Assembly (NCBI GenBank): GCA_900635465.1
Contig: LR134135.1
Location: 992,001-1,056,000 of the forward strand
Reading direction: 5' to 3'
Source of the DNA: Lelliottia amnigena
GTDB lineage: Bacteria; Pseudomonadota; Gammaproteobacteria; Enterobacterales; Enterobacteriaceae
DNA: 64,000 bases
The translations under genes were made by a program, and so were the position numbers. The notes beneath the pieces are model-generated. The model ran no database searches, was not told the origin of the DNA, and worked only from the letters and a program-made list of their open reading frames with translations. Positions 10,658-22,475 of the stretch are shown in pieces. Positions within the stretch are counted from its first letter, which is position 1. Each line of letters opens with the position of its first letter.

Positions 10658-11262
10658 TGCAAACCAGTCCGCTGCTCACGCAGTTAATGGAAGCGCTGCG
10701 CTGCTTACCGGGCGTCGGCCCAAAGTCAGCACAGCGCATGGCGTTTACGCTGTTACAGCGCGACCGCAGCGGCGGGATGCGCCTGGCGCAGGCACTGACC
10801 CGCGCCATGTCAGAAATTGGTCACTGTGCGGATTGCCGTACGTTTACCGAGCAGGATGTGTGCAATATCTGCACCAATCCGCGTCGTCAGGAAAACGGTC
10901 AGATTTGCGTGGTGGAGAGTCCAGCGGATATCTACGCCATTGAGCAAACCGGGCAGTTTTCGGGCCGTTATTTCGTGCTGATGGGACATCTGTCTCCACT
11001 GGATGGGATTGGCCCGGATGATATCGGTCTGGATCGTCTTGAACAGCGTCTTGAATCCGAGACGCTCACCGAGGTGATTCTCGCCACTAACCCCACGGTG
11101 GAAGGCGAGGCGACAGCGAACTATATCGGTGAGTTGTGCGCACAGTATGGCGTGAGCGCCAGCCGAATCGCCCACGGCGTGCCGGTCGGCGGTGAGCTGG
11201 AAATGGTGGACGGCACCACGCTGTCCCACTCTTTAGCGGGTCGTCATAAGCTTGTTTTCTGA
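10657..11262 (+). CDS. recR: RecR, recombination mediator of the RecFOR pathway
   Basis: It acts with RecF and RecO to load RecA on SSB-coated gaps. It has 201 residues, the E. coli length. An N-terminal helix-hairpin-helix ([14 protein letters not shown]) is followed by a C4 zinc finger ([16 protein letters not shown], about residues 57-72), a Toprim domain with [12 protein letters not shown] and a C-terminal Walker-like segment. It is the last gene of the dnaX operon and is followed by a hairpin. Confidence 0.97.
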   Translation: MQTSPLLTQLMEALRCLPGVGPKSAQRMAFTLLQRDRSGGMRLAQALTRAMSEIGHCADCRTFTEQDVCNICTNPRRQENGQICVVESPADIYAIEQTGQFSGRYFVLMGHLSPLDGIGPDDIGLDRLEQRLESETLTEVILATNPTVEGEATANYIGELCAQYGVSASRIAHGVPVGGELEMVDGTTLSHSLAGRHKLVF

Positions 11263-11267
11263 CCAAA

Positions 11268-11291
11268 CGGAGGTCGCATTTGTGGCCTCCG
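11268..11291 (+). terminator. Hairpin after recR
   Basis: The stem CGGAGG / CCTCCG lies 6 bp after the recR stop and immediately before the htpG heat-shock promoter. The downstream T run is poor, so this is a moderate-confidence terminator. Confidence 0.55.
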
Positions 11292-11320
11292 CTTGAAATA
11301 TTCTCTTCTTATCCCCATCT
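11292..11320 (+). promoter_or_regulatory. Sigma-32 heat-shock promoter of htpG
   Basis: The -35 box CTTGAAA (11292-11298), a 14-bp spacer and the -10 box CCCCATCT (11313-11320) match the sigma-32 consensus CTTGAAA-N(11-16)-CCCCATnT. The expected start of transcription near 11327 leaves a leader of about 170 nt before htpG. Confidence 0.9.
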
Positions 11321-11336
11321 CTCCCTCAACGCTTTG

Positions 11337-11460
11337 TACCCGTCATATTTTTACGTTACAGGTGCGTTGGCTGCGTTCGTTCATCCCAGTCACTTACTTA
11401 GGTAAGCTCCCGGGGATTCTCTGACTTGCCGCCTTCCTGCAACGCGAATTATTTAGGGTA
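11337..11460. repeat. ERIC element 1 (in the htpG leader)
   Basis: A full-length (about 124 bp) enterobacterial repetitive intergenic consensus, from TACCCGTCAT to TTATTTAGGGTA. It carries the core GCGTTGGCTGCG, CAGTCACTTACTT and GGGGATTCTC segments. The two other copies in this window are at 25941-26060 and 38830-38950. Confidence 0.93.
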
Positions 11461-11498
11461 TCCACTTCATTAAATGGCATTGTTGAGGTCGATTGAAT

Positions 11499-13373
11499 AT
11501 GAAAGGACAAGAAACCCGTGGTTTCCAGTCAGAGGTCAAACAGCTTCTGCATCTGATGATCCATTCCCTGTATTCCAATAAAGAAATCTTCCTGCGCGAA
11601 CTGATTTCCAACGCCTCGGATGCGGCGGACAAGCTGCGTTTTCGCGCGTTGTCCAACCCGGATCTGTATGAAGGCGACGGCGAACTGCGCGTGCGCGTCT
11701 CTTTCGATAAAGACAAACGCACCCTGACTATCGCTGATAACGGTATCGGTATGAATCGCGACGAGGTGATCGATCATCTCGGTACGATTGCTAAATCTGG
11801 CACCAAATCCTTCCTCGAATCCATGGGTTCCGATCAGGCGAAAGACAGCCAGCTGATCGGCCAGTTCGGCGTGGGCTTCTACTCTGCATTTATCGTGGCG
11901 GATAAAGTCACCGTCCGCACCCGCGCGGCGGGCGACAGCGCTGAAAACGGCGTATTCTGGGAATCTCATGGCGAAGGTGAATACACCGTTGATGACATCA
12001 CCAAAGCCGATCGTGGTACCGAAATCACCCTGCACCTGCGTGAGGGCGAGGACGATTTCCTGAATGACTGGCGCGTGCGCTCGATCATCAGCAAATACTC
12101 CGATCACATTGCACTGCCGGTCGAGATTGAAAAAACCGAAGAGGTCGACGGTGAAACCGTGGTCTCCTGGGAGAAAATCAACAAGGCGCAGGCGCTGTGG
12201 ACGCGTAACAAGTCTGAAATTAAAGACGACGAATACAACGAATTCTATAAGCACATCGCCCACGACTTTACCGATCCGCTGACCTGGAGCCACAACCGTG
12301 TGGAAGGTAAGCAGGAATACACCAGCCTGCTGTATATCCCGGCGCAGGCGCCGTGGGATATGTGGAACCGCGATCACAAGCACGGTCTGAAACTGTACGT
12401 ACAGCGCGTGTTCATCATGGACGACGCTGAACAGTTCATGCCGAATTACCTGCGCTTTACCCGTGGTCTGATTGATTCCAACGATCTGCCGCTGAACGTC
12501 TCGCGTGAAATCCTGCAGGACAGCACCGTGACGCGCAACCTGCGTAACGCGCTGACCAAACGTACGCTGCAGATGCTGGAAAAACTGGCGAAAGACGACG
12601 CGGAAAAATACCAGACCTTCTGGAAACAGTTCGGCCTGGTGCTGAAAGAAGGCCCAGCGGAAGATTCGGGTAACGTAGAATCTATCGCGAAGCTGCTGCG
12701 CTTTGCCTCTACGCACACCGACTCTTCCGAGCAGACCGTGTCGCTCGAAGATTACGTGTCTCGTATGAAAGACGGGCAGGAGAAGATCTACTACATCACC
12801 GCTGACAGCTACGCTGCCGCGAAGAGCAGCCCGCATCTGGAGCTGCTGCGTAAGAAAGGCATCGAAGTGCTGCTGCTTTCCGATCGCATTGATGAGTGGA
12901 TGATGAACTACCTGACCGAGTTCGACGGTAAAGCGTTCCAGTCCGTGGCGAAAGCGGACGAATCCATCGATAAACTGGCGGATGACGTGGACGAAACCGC
13001 GAAAGAAGCCGAGAAAGCGCTGGAGCCGTTCGTTGAGCGCGTGAAAACGCTGCTGGGCGATCGCGTTAAAGAGGTGCGTTTCACCCATCGTTTGACCGAC
13101 ACGCCGGCAATCGTCACCACTGAAGCCGACGAAATGGGCACGCAGATGGCGAAACTGTTCGCTGCTGCCGGCCAGGCGATGCCAGAAGTGAAATACATCT
13201 TCGAGCTGAACCCGGATCACCCGCTGGTTAAACGCGCGGCAGACACGCAGGATGAAACTCGTTTTGCCGAGTGGGTTGAGCTGCTGCTGGATCAGTCCCT
13301 GCTGGCTGAGCGCGGTACGCTGGAAGATCCAAACCAGTTCATCAAGCGCGTGAATGCGTTGCTGCTGGCGTAA
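11499..13373 (+). CDS. htpG: HtpG, bacterial Hsp90 chaperone
   Basis: Cytosolic ATP-dependent chaperone. The start [17 protein letters not shown] gives 624 residues, the E. coli length. The GHKL ATP-binding N-domain includes [17 protein letters not shown] and [11 protein letters not shown]. It is followed by the middle domain with [11 protein letters not shown] and a C-terminal dimerisation domain. Heat-shock control is supported by the sigma-32 promoter at 11292-11320; an ERIC element occupies most of the leader. The long antisense frames across it are shadows. Confidence 0.97.
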   Translation: MKGQETRGFQSEVKQLLHLMIHSLYSNKEIFLRELISNASDAADKLRFRALSNPDLYEGDGELRVRVSFDKDKRTLTIADNGIGMNRDEVIDHLGTIAKSGTKSFLESMGSDQAKDSQLIGQFGVGFYSAFIVADKVTVRTRAAGDSAENGVFWESHGEGEYTVDDITKADRGTEITLHLREGEDDFLNDWRVRSIISKYSDHIALPVEIEKTEEVDGETVVSWEKINKAQALWTRNKSEIKDDEYNEFYKHIAHDFTDPLTWSHNRVEGKQEYTSLLYIPAQAPWDMWNRDHKHGLKLYVQRVFIMDDAEQFMPNYLRFTRGLIDSNDLPLNVSREILQDSTVTRNLRNALTKRTLQMLEKLAKDDAEKYQTFWKQFGLVLKEGPAEDSGNVESIAKLLRFASTHTDSSEQTVSLEDYVSRMKDGQEKIYYITADSYAAAKSSPHLELLRKKGIEVLLLSDRIDEWMMNYLTEFDGKAFQSVAKADESIDKLADDVDETAKEAEKALEPFVERVKTLLGDRVKEVRFTHRLTDTPAIVTTEADEMGTQMAKLFAAAGQAMPEVKYIFELNPDHPLVKRAADTQDETRFAEWVELLLDQSLLAERGTLEDPNQFIKRVNALLLA

Positions 13374-13386
13374 TTAACCGCACCTC

Positions 13387-13432
13387 CCCTGGTCTTCTCC
13401 CTCTCATGTGGGAGAGGACCAGGGTGAGGGCT
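13387..13432. repeat. REP-like palindromic element B
   Basis: Outer arms CCCTGGTC / GACCAGGG enclose inner arms CTCTC / GAGAG, followed by TGAGGGCTTC as in element A. It lies 14 bp after the htpG stop and may act as terminator or mRNA stabiliser between htpG and adk. Confidence 0.7.
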
Positions 13433-13532
13433 TCAGACCGCGCTCTCCCAAATAATCCCCCCGTTAACCGTTTCAGCCTCCCTGCCTTCCTTGAGCCATA
13501 CCCGTTCTGATGGTATTGTTTAGCGCTTTTGA

Positions 13533-14210
<678 letters not shown>

Positions 14211-14219
14211 TCACGCTCC

Positions 14220-14245
14220 TCTCACCCGGAGCTCTCTGGGTGAGA
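14220..14245 (+). terminator. Hairpin after adk
   Basis: The stem TCTCACCC / GGGTGAGA begins 10 bp after the adk stop; AT-rich sequence with short T runs follows. Confidence 0.6.
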
Positions 14246-14337
14246 AATATTCTCACCAGTACCTATCGCAGCAATGGGTTCCGTTTACACGCTTTTCAGT
14301 TACAATCATCAGCCATTCAAATGGTTAAGAGGCGTGA

Positions 14338-15300
14338 ATGAGTCAGGCGAAAACCGGCATCCTGCTTGCCAATCTGGGCACTCCAGAAGCACCCACTCCA
14401 GCGGCAGTTAAGCGTTACCTGCGACAGTTTTTAAGCGACACGCGCGTCGTCGATACCCCACGCGTCTTGTGGTGGCCGCTGCTGCGTGGCGTCATTCTGC
14501 CTATTCGCTCCCCACGCGTTGCCAAACTTTATCAGTCCGTGTGGATGGATGAGGGCTCTCCGCTGATGGTCTACAGCCGTCGTCAGGAGAGAGCGCTTGC
14601 CGCCCGATTGCCCGACATGCCCGTTGCACTCGGCATGAGCTATGGCAAACCGTCCCTGGAAAGTGCGGTCGAAAACCTGCTGTCACAGGACGTTGAGCAT
14701 ATTGTGGTGCTGGCACTGTATCCGCAATATTCCTGCTCAACGGTCGCTGCGGTTTGGGATGAGCTGGCGCGCATTCTCGCCACTCGTCGTCATATTCCCG
14801 GCATCACCTTTATCCGCGATTACGCTGATGATGAGATGTACATTGCGGCCCTGGTGAACCGCGCGCGCGCATCGTTCGCTAGGCACGGCGAGCCGGATCT
14901 GCTTTTACTCTCCTATCACGGGATTCCGCAGCGTTATGCCGACGAAGGCGATGACTATCCGCAGCGCTGTCGCGACACCACGCGCGAACTGGTTTCGGCT
15001 CTCGGCCTGCCACCGGAAAAAGTGATGATGACCTTCCAGTCTCGCTTTGGTCGCGAACCCTGGCTGACACCTTACACCGATGAAACCCTGAAAATGCTCG
15101 GTGAAAAGGGCGTGAAGCACGTTCAGGTGATGTCGCCTGGCTTTTCGGCGGACTGTCTGGAAACGCTGGAAGAGATCGCGGTGCAGAACCGGGAGTTTTT
15201 CCTCGAAGCTGGCGGCGAGAAGTACGAATACATTCCAGCTCTGAATGATTCGCCAGAGCATATCGAGATGATGGTTTCACTGGTAACGACGCGTCGATAA
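14338..15300 (+). CDS. hemH: HemH, ferrochelatase
   Basis: Last step of haem synthesis: inserts Fe2+ into protoporphyrin IX at the inner face of the cytoplasmic membrane. It has 320 residues, as in E. coli. Conserved features include [13 protein letters not shown] at the start, the catalytic-His region [12 protein letters not shown] (about residues 188-199) and the C-terminal [15 protein letters not shown] signature with the conserved Glu. It lies between adk and gsk as in E. coli. Confidence 0.97.
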   Translation: MSQAKTGILLANLGTPEAPTPAAVKRYLRQFLSDTRVVDTPRVLWWPLLRGVILPIRSPRVAKLYQSVWMDEGSPLMVYSRRQERALAARLPDMPVALGMSYGKPSLESAVENLLSQDVEHIVVLALYPQYSCSTVAAVWDELARILATRRHIPGITFIRDYADDEMYIAALVNRARASFARHGEPDLLLLSYHGIPQRYADEGDDYPQRCRDTTRELVSALGLPPEKVMMTFQSRFGREPWLTPYTDETLKMLGEKGVKHVQVMSPGFSADCLETLEEIAVQNREFFLEAGGEKYEYIPALNDSPEHIEMMVSLVTTRR

Positions 15301-15308
15301 TCGCGTAT

Positions 15309-15340
15309 TGGGCCGGGTTTGTGCTACCATTTCCGGCCCA
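15309..15340. terminator. Hairpin between hemH and gsk
   Basis: A perfect 8-bp stem TGGGCCGG / CCGGCCCA with a 16-nt loop, 9 bp after hemH and 23 bp before gsk. It could end hemH transcription or lie in the gsk leader; no T run follows. Confidence 0.45.
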
Positions 15341-15362
15341 TTAGTCACTCGTAGCCCTGAAA

Positions 15363-16667
15363 ATGAAATTTCCCGGTAAGCGCAAATCCAAGCACTATTT
15401 CCCCGTCAACGCACGCGATCCCCTCCTGCAACAGATTCAGCCAGAAAATGAAACCAGCGCGGCGTGGGTGGTCGGTATCGATCAGACGCTGGTCGACATT
15501 GAAGCAAAAGTGGATGATGCGTTTGTCGCACGCTATGGGCTAAGTTCCGGCCATTCGCTGGTGATAGAAGATGATGTCGCTGAGGCGCTGTACCAGGAGC
15601 TGGTGCGCGAAAACCTGATCACCCATCAGTTTGCCGGTGGCACTATCGGGAACACTATGCACAACTATTCCGTGCTGGCGGATGACCGTTCGGTCCTGCT
15701 GGGCGTGATGTGCAGCAATATTGAAATCGGCGGCTATGCCTACCGCTATCTTTGCAACACCTCCAGCCGTACCGACCTGAACTATCTTCAGGGCGTTGAC
15801 GGAGCGATTGGCCGCTGTTTTACGCTCATTAGCGATTCCGGCGAGCGCACGTTTGCCATCAGCCCAGGCCACATGAATAAGCTGCGCGCGGAGAGCATCC
15901 CGGAAGAGGTGATCGCGGGCGCGTCTGCACTGGTGTTGACCTCCTATCTGGTGCGTTGTAAGCCTGGCGAGCCGATGCCGGAAGCGACCATGCAGGCGAT
16001 TGAATATGCGAAGAAATATAATGTCCCGGTGGTGTTGACGCTGGGGACTAAATTCGTGATCGCTGATAACCCGGAGTGGTGGCAGGCGTTCCTGAAAGAG
16101 CATGTCTCCATTCTGGCGATGAATGAAGAAGAGGCCGAAGCGTTGACCGGCGAAAGCGATCCGCTGCTGGCGTCTGATAAAGCGCTGGATTGGGTTGATT
16201 TAGTGCTCTGTACCGCCGGTCCTGTGGGGCTGTTTATGGCGGGCTTTACGGAAGAAGAGAGCAAACGCAAAACCCAGCATCCGTTATTGCCGGGCGCGAT
16301 TGCCGAGTTCAACCAGTATGAATTCAGCCGCGCGATGCGCCACAAAGAGTGTGAAAATCCACTGCGCATTTTCTCCCATATCGCGCCATACATGGGCGGG
16401 CCGGAGAAGATCATGAACACCAACGGCGCGGGCGATGGTGCGCTGGCGGCACTGCTGCACGACATCACCGCGAATGCCTATCACCGCTCTAACGTCCCGA
16501 ACTCCAGCAAGCACAAATTCAGCTGGCTGACCTATTCGTCGCTGGCACAGGTATGTAAATACGCGAACCGCGTTAGCTATCAGGTGTTGAATCAGCATTC
16601 CCCGCGCTTAACGCGTGGGCTGCCGGAGCGGGAAGACAGTCTCGAAGAGTCGTACTGGGATCGCTAA
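15363..16667 (+). CDS. gsk: Gsk, inosine-guanosine kinase
   Basis: Purine nucleoside salvage kinase of the PfkB/ribokinase family. It has 434 residues, the E. coli length. An N-terminal GIDQTLVDIEAKV substrate strand is followed by the PfkB C-terminal signature MNTNGAGDGALAALL (about residues 352-366) with the anion hole and catalytic Asp. It ends DSLEESYWDR and is followed by REP-like elements, so it is probably monocistronic. Confidence 0.96.
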   Translation: MKFPGKRKSKHYFPVNARDPLLQQIQPENETSAAWVVGIDQTLVDIEAKVDDAFVARYGLSSGHSLVIEDDVAEALYQELVRENLITHQFAGGTIGNTMHNYSVLADDRSVLLGVMCSNIEIGGYAYRYLCNTSSRTDLNYLQGVDGAIGRCFTLISDSGERTFAISPGHMNKLRAESIPEEVIAGASALVLTSYLVRCKPGEPMPEATMQAIEYAKKYNVPVVLTLGTKFVIADNPEWWQAFLKEHVSILAMNEEEAEALTGESDPLLASDKALDWVDLVLCTAGPVGLFMAGFTEEESKRKTQHPLLPGAIAEFNQYEFSRAMRHKECENPLRIFSHIAPYMGGPEKIMNTNGAGDGALAALLHDITANAYHRSNVPNSSKHKFSWLTYSSLAQVCKYANRVSYQVLNQHSPRLTRGLPEREDSLEESYWDR

Positions 16668-16675
16668 AAGATAAT

Positions 16676-16775
16676 CCCCAACCCTCTCCCTAAGGGAGAG
16701 GGAACCGTTCGGTGCATCTCATCGTGGCTCGGTATTCCCTTTTCCCTGTGGAATAGGGGCGGGGTGAAGGCATCA
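16676..16775. repeat. REP-like palindromic elements C (tandem pair)
   Basis: The first unit is CCCTCTCCC / GGGAGAGGG at about 16681-16701. A second, degenerate unit (TTCCCTTTTCCC / GGAATAGGGGCGGGGTGAAGGC) lies at about 16736-16772. The pair sits between the convergent genes gsk and ybaL, a typical REP location. Confidence 0.65.
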
Positions 16776-16788
16776 GGCCGCAATAATC

Positions 16789-18466
16789 TTACCCCGTCAC
16801 CGCTTCTTCAATCGGCGGCTTTTCAATCAGCGTAATCATGGTATTGGCAATCTCGCGCTCGCCCATCACCACCTGATTTGCACCGCGTTCGGTAATGTAC
16901 TCCACCTCATCGTCATAATGCGCACGGGCGATAATTTCAATCGTCGGGCATTTCTCACGCGCCGTCGCGACAATCTCGCCTGCCTCGTAACCATTTGGAA
17001 TGGTCAGCAGCAGCCAGCGCGCGCAGTCCAGGTGTGCCAGATTCATGATCTCTTCGTTAGCGGCGTTGCCTAACACGGCACGGATACCGCGTGCACGGAG
17101 TTCATCCACGCGGGAACGTGATGTCTCGATAACCACCAGTGGAACGCCCTGAGCCAGCAGCTTCTCGCCGAGCAGGCTACCGACGCGGCCAAACCCGACC
17201 AGCAGCGCGTGGTTACAGATATCCACTGGGATCTGTTTCTCTTCTTCGGTCGCCTCTTCCAGCGTCTGCTCTTCCAGCGTCTCGGTTTTATCGAGATATT
17301 TTTCCAGCACCGCAAACAGCACCGGGTTGAGCATAATGGAGAGTATCGCGCCTGCCAGCACCAGATTTTGCCCGGCCTGCGGCAGCAGGTTCAGCGCCAT
17401 GCCCAGGCCCGCCAGGATAAAGGCGAACTCACCAATCTGCGCCAGACTTGCCGCGATGGTCAGCGCGGTACGCGGAGAGTGACCAAACATGCGTACCAGA
17501 AGGAACGCGACAATGGATTTACCAAAGATAATAATCGCCAGGGTTGCCAGCACTGCCAGCGGTTGCTCTAACAGGATCCACGGGTCGAACAGCATGCCGA
17601 CGGAGACAAAGAACAGCACCGCAAATGCATCGCGTAGCGGCAGCGTATCGTGCGCTGCGCGGTGGCTGAGTTCTGACTCGTTCAACACCATCCCGGCGAA
17701 GAATGCGCCCCAGAGCAAAGGAGACGTCAAAGAATTCGACTGCCCCGAAGGCAATGCCCAGCGCCAGCGCCAGCACGGAAAGGGTAAACAGTTCGCGTGA
17801 GCCGGTGGCGGCGCTGCGTGACATAATCCAGGGGACCAGACGGCGGCCCACGACCATCATGATGGCGATAAACGCGATCACTTTCCCAATGGTGATACTC
17901 ATATCCAGCGCCAGCGAAGCGAAGCCGACGTTATCTTTTTCAAGCATCCCGGCGACGGCAGGCAGCAGAACCAGCGTCAGCACCATCACCAAATCTTCAA
18001 CAATCAGCCAGCCGATGGCAATTTGCCCGCGCTGGCTGTCGATAAGCTGCCGTTCTTCAAGCGCGCGCAGCAGCACCACGGTACTGGCGGTTGAGAGACA
18101 CAATCCAAACACAATGCCGGTCATCAGCGGCCAGCCCAGCATCGCAGAAAGCGCCATACCCAATAACGTCGCCACGCCTATCTGGGCGATCGCACCGGGG
18201 ATGGCGATGGCCTTTACCGCCATCAAATCCTTCAGGGAGAAATGAAGACCCACGCCAAACATCAGCAGAATCACGCCTAATTCCGCCAGTTCTGGTGCCA
18301 GTTTGGTATCTGCCACAAAGCCGGGCGTAAACGGACCGGCCAGCACACCTGCTAATAAATAGCCCACGAGAGGAGAAATACGTAACTTATTGGCAAGCAT
18401 GCCAAGGATAAAAGCGAGCACAAGACCACCAACAATGGTGGTGATAAGCGGTGTGGCGTGATGCAT
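16789..18466 (-). CDS. ybaL: YbaL, KefB/CPA2-type cation:proton antiporter (one-base break at 17708)
   Basis: Predicted inner-membrane K+/H+ or Na+/H+ antiporter with a cytoplasmic TrkA-N/RCK domain. The start MHHATPLITTIVGGLVLAFI (18466) with one base removed gives 558 residues, the E. coli length. About twelve membrane helices are followed by the Rossmann segment HALLVGFGRVGSLLGEKLL. The frame is broken in the forward C run at 17708-17711: one extra C turns the expected ALGAFFAGMVL into ALGRILRR. Both halves match the family fully, so a sequence error is likely. Confidence 0.92.
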
Positions 18467-18666
18467 TCCGTCTCCTTTCGTCGTGTGGTGATCCATTTTT
18501 GGCGTGAATGCCAAAAACCCGATTAATAGTTTATGACAATTTTGACCCTTATGTTTATGAATAATTGTTGAAATTTGAATAAAACAGCAATAAGCGTTAA
18601 AAAAAGCAGATTAGGACAAATTAACACGAGGAGCGAGAGGGAAGCCTTACAGCAGTAGGCTTTGAG

Positions 18667-18693
18667 TGCGGCCAAAGTTTGACTTTGGCCGCA
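18667..18693 (-). terminator. Terminator hairpin after fsr
   Basis: A perfect 11-bp stem TGCGGCCAAAG / CTTTGGCCGCA with a 5-nt loop, 7 bp beyond the fsr stop. The 200 bp between it and the ybaL start hold only AT-rich promoter-like sequence. Confidence 0.75.
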
Positions 18694-18699
18694 GAGAAA

Positions 18700-19920
18700 C
18701 TAGGCCTTATGCCGATAATCAGGCAGGAATATGGTCAGTATCCCCAGAAGTGGCAGGAAAGCACAGATTTTATAGACCAGGAAGATACTGGTATGGTCAG
18801 CAACCAGCCCCAGAACGGCGGCGCCAAGGCCTCCCATCCCAAAAGCGAAGCCGAAAAACAGTCCAGAAACCATACCGATACGTCCCGGCATCAGCTCCTG
18901 GGCATATACCAGAATGGCTGAAAACGCAGAGGCGAGGATAAAACCAATTATCACGGTTAAAATGCCCGTCCATTCAAGGGATGCGTAGGGTAAAATAAGG
19001 GTAAACGGCGCAACGCCGAGGATAGAGCCCCAAATCACGTATTTACGCCCAATTTTATCGCCGACAGGGCCGCCAATCACCGTACCGGCTGCAACCGCGA
19101 ACAAGAACGCAAACAAGTGAAACTGCGCGTTTTGTACCGATAATCCGAATTTTTCCATCAGATAAAAGGTGTAATAGCTGCTGATGCTCGCCATATAGAA
19201 ATATTTAGAGAAAATCAGCACTAACAGTATTCCCACGGCCAGAATAACCTTGTCGCGCGGCAACGGATTCACTACGGCGACCTGCGGTTTTCCTTTGTTC
19301 ACCCGATGTTGTGCAGAATACCAACGGCTGATCTGTATCAATACGACAATCGCCAGCAGCGCGGCCAGCCCAAACCAGGCCACATTACCTTTTCCGTATG
19401 GCGCAATGATGACGGCGGCCAGCAATGGACCGAGCGAGCTACCGAAGTTGCCGCCCACCTGGAACAGCGACTGGGCCAGACCGTGACGACCCCCCGAGGC
19501 CATACGCGCCACCCGCGAGGATTCCGGATGGAATACCGACGAGCCCGTCCCGACCAGTGCCGCAGCCACCAGGACCATCTCAAAGCTACCGGCTAGCGCC
19601 AGCAGCACCAGCCCGCTGAGAGTGAAACACATCCCAATCGGCAGCGACCACGGCATCGGATATTTATCTGTCCAGTAGCCCACGACAGGCTGTAACAGAG
19701 ACGATGCCATCTGGAAGGTCAGCGTAATCATTCCGATCTGAACGAAGGTTAATGAAAATTCTGACTGCAACAGGGGATAAATCGCCAGAATCAGCGATTG
19801 AATCATATCGTTCAGCAGATGTGACAAACTGATCGCGCCCAAAATACCAAATGAGGTGCGCGCTTTTGGCGGTGACGCCGGAGAGCCCGTGACGGGCTGG
19901 GTTGATTCACTGATTGCCAT
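18700..19920 (-). CDS. fsr: Fsr, MFS efflux transporter (fosmidomycin resistance)
   Basis: Inner-membrane major facilitator protein; overexpression of the E. coli protein gives fosmidomycin resistance. It has 406 residues, as in E. coli, with about twelve hydrophobic helices. The MFS loop motif is visible as GGPVGDKIGRKYVIWGS, and the N-terminal half has LSHLLNDMIQSLILAIYP. It is divergent from ushA, with 165 bp of AT-rich promoter region between them. Confidence 0.95.
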   Translation of the reverse strand: MAISESTQPVTGSPASPPKARTSFGILGAISLSHLLNDMIQSLILAIYPLLQSEFSLTFVQIGMITLTFQMASSLLQPVVGYWTDKYPMPWSLPIGMCFTLSGLVLLALAGSFEMVLVAAALVGTGSSVFHPESSRVARMASGGRHGLAQSLFQVGGNFGSSLGPLLAAVIIAPYGKGNVAWFGLAALLAIVVLIQISRWYSAQHRVNKGKPQVAVVNPLPRDKVILAVGILLVLIFSKYFYMASISSYYTFYLMEKFGLSVQNAQFHLFAFLFAVAAGTVIGGPVGDKIGRKYVIWGSILGVAPFTLILPYASLEWTGILTVIIGFILASAFSAILVYAQELMPGRIGMVSGLFFGFAFGMGGLGAAVLGLVADHTSIFLVYKICAFLPLLGILTIFLPDYRHKA

Positions 19921-20085
19921 AAAATTCCACGTCTTTTATTTATAAGAAATGCAGGATGTCATTATTATCTGGCTAACATACCTTTCCGTGAGAGTTGAGG
20001 AAAGTCGCAATTCTGAAAACATATTTGTCTATTCTTCTTACTCATTGTAATTTTTGCGTTTGTCTTTTAGTCAGGGAGCGAGAAT

Positions 20086-21738
20086 ATGAAGTTAATGAAG
20101 CGAGGCGTCGCATTGGCGCTGATAGCCACATGGGCGTTGGCAAGCCAGTCAGCGCAGGCATACGAAAAAGATAAAACCTACAAAATCACTATTCTGCACA
20201 CCAATGACCATCACGGTCATTTCTGGCGCAGTGAATACGGTGAATATGGTCTGTCGGCGCAAAAAACGCTGGTGGACGGGATTCGCAAAGATGTGGCGGC
20301 GCAGGGCGGCAGCGTATTATTGCTCTCTGGCGGCGACATTAATACCGGCGTACCGGAGTCCGATTTACAGGACGCGGAACCCGATTTCCGCGGCATGAAT
20401 TTAATTGGTTATGACGCGATGGCCGTCGGCAACCATGAATTTGATAATCCGTTAACCGTGCTGCGCCAGCAGGAAAAGTGGTCTAAATTCCCGTTCCTGT
20501 CCGCCAATATTTATCAAAAAAGTACCGGCGAACGCCTGTTTAAGCCTTGGGCATTATTCAAAAGGGAAGATTTAAAAATTGCCGTGATCGGTTTAACCAC
20601 CGATGACACCGCGAAAATCGGCAACCCGGAATATTTTACGGACATCGAATTTCGTAAACCGGCTGACGAAGCAAAGCTGGTGATTCAGGAGCTGAATCAA
20701 AACGAAAAGCCGGACGTGATTATCGCGACAACCCATATGGGGCATTACGATAACGGCGACCACGGCTCGAACGCGCCGGGTGATGTGGAAATGGCGCGCA
20801 GTCTGCCAGAAGGCGCGCTGGCAATGATTGTGGGTGGTCACTCACAAAACCCGGTTTGCATGGCTGCTGAGAATAAAAAGCAGGTCGATTACGTGCCGGG
20901 AACGCCATGTGCTCCCGATCGTCAGAACGGGATCTGGATTGTTCAGGCTCACGAGTGGGGCAAATACGTTGGCCGTGCTGACTTTGAATTCCGCAACGGC
21001 GAGATGAAACTGGTTAATTATCAGCTGATTCCGGTGAATCTGAAGAAAAAAGTAACTTACGATGATGGCAAAAGTGAGCGCGTACTTTACACGCCTGAAA
21101 TTGCCGAAAACGCCCAAATGCTGTCGCTTCTGACGCCTTTCCAGAATAAAGGCAAAGCGCAGCTGGATGTGAAGATCGGCACTATTAATGGTCGTCTGGA
21201 AGGGGATCGCAGCAAAGTTCGCTTTGTGCAAACCAATATGGGACATCTGTTGCTGGCAGCGCAAATGGCACGCACCGGTGCTGATTTTGCGGTGATGAGC
21301 GGCGGCGGCATTCGCGATTCCATTGATGGCGGTGATATTACCTACAAAGATGTGCTCAAGGTGCAGCCGTTTGGCAACATCGTGGTATACGCCGATATGA
21401 GCGGTAAAGAGGTGATCGATTATCTGACCGCCGTGGCGCAAATGAAGCCTGACTCCGGTGCCTATCCGCAGTTTGCTAACGTCAGTTTTACCGCGAAGGA
21501 CGGCAAGCTGAACGATCTGAAGATCAAAGGCGAACCGGTTGATCCCGCCAAAACCTACCGCATGGCGACGCTAAGCTTTAACGCCACTGGCGGTGACGGG
21601 TATCCGCATATCGATGATAAACCGGGCTACGTGAACACCGGTTTTATTGATGCCGAAGTGCTGAAGCAGTTTATCCAGCAAAATTCACCGCTGGATGTGA
21701 ATGCGTATGAGCCGAAAGGCGAGGTGAGCTGGCAGTAA
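20086..21738 (+). CDS. ushA: UshA, periplasmic UDP-sugar hydrolase / 5'-nucleotidase
   Basis: Scavenges nucleotides and UDP-glucose in the periplasm. It has 550 residues, the E. coli length. A Sec signal peptide is cut at about SAQA-YEKD (residue 25). The metallophosphatase motifs are LHTNDHHGHF (D41, H43), GGDINTG, GNHEFD, THMGHYD and GGHSQNP. The C-terminal nucleotide-binding domain includes FNATGGDGYP. The start is fixed by an SD-like GGGAG and the signal peptide. Confidence 0.97.
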   Translation: MKLMKRGVALALIATWALASQSAQAYEKDKTYKITILHTNDHHGHFWRSEYGEYGLSAQKTLVDGIRKDVAAQGGSVLLLSGGDINTGVPESDLQDAEPDFRGMNLIGYDAMAVGNHEFDNPLTVLRQQEKWSKFPFLSANIYQKSTGERLFKPWALFKREDLKIAVIGLTTDDTAKIGNPEYFTDIEFRKPADEAKLVIQELNQNEKPDVIIATTHMGHYDNGDHGSNAPGDVEMARSLPEGALAMIVGGHSQNPVCMAAENKKQVDYVPGTPCAPDRQNGIWIVQAHEWGKYVGRADFEFRNGEMKLVNYQLIPVNLKKKVTYDDGKSERVLYTPEIAENAQMLSLLTPFQNKGKAQLDVKIGTINGRLEGDRSKVRFVQTNMGHLLLAAQMARTGADFAVMSGGGIRDSIDGGDITYKDVLKVQPFGNIVVYADMSGKEVIDYLTAVAQMKPDSGAYPQFANVSFTAKDGKLNDLKIKGEPVDPAKTYRMATLSFNATGGDGYPHIDDKPGYVNTGFIDAEVLKQFIQQNSPLDVNAYEPKGEVSWQ

Positions 21739-21761
21739 CAGAGCAAACTCGTTCGCTATTT

Positions 21762-21836
21762 TGAACGCGGGCAGTGTCCGGGATCCTCACGTACTCTCTG
21801 TACGCTCCGGTTCCTGCGTGCTGTCCGCGCCCAAAC
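21762..21836. repeat. Imperfect long palindrome between ushA and ybaK
   Basis: About 70 bp with outer arms CGCGGGCAG / CTGTCCGCG and inner GTAC-tctct-GTAC. It may be a bidirectional terminator or a dispersed intergenic repeat; there is no second copy in this window to decide. Confidence 0.4.
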
Positions 21837-21874
21837 TGACGTCACCCGTAACGCCCTTTTTATGCGCAGCAGGA

Positions 21875-22387
<513 letters not shown>

Positions 22388-22475
22388 TCAGCATACGCCT
22401 GACGGCTGTCTAAAAAATAGCACCATCTTGCGCAATAGTATTGGCGGAGATGATGACTTTGAGCGACAATCGGCT

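Noticed and set aside
11529..13220. A 563-codon open frame on the minus strand opposite htpG
   Set aside because: It lies wholly inside a conserved gene, has no SD or recognisable domain, and arises from htpG codon bias.
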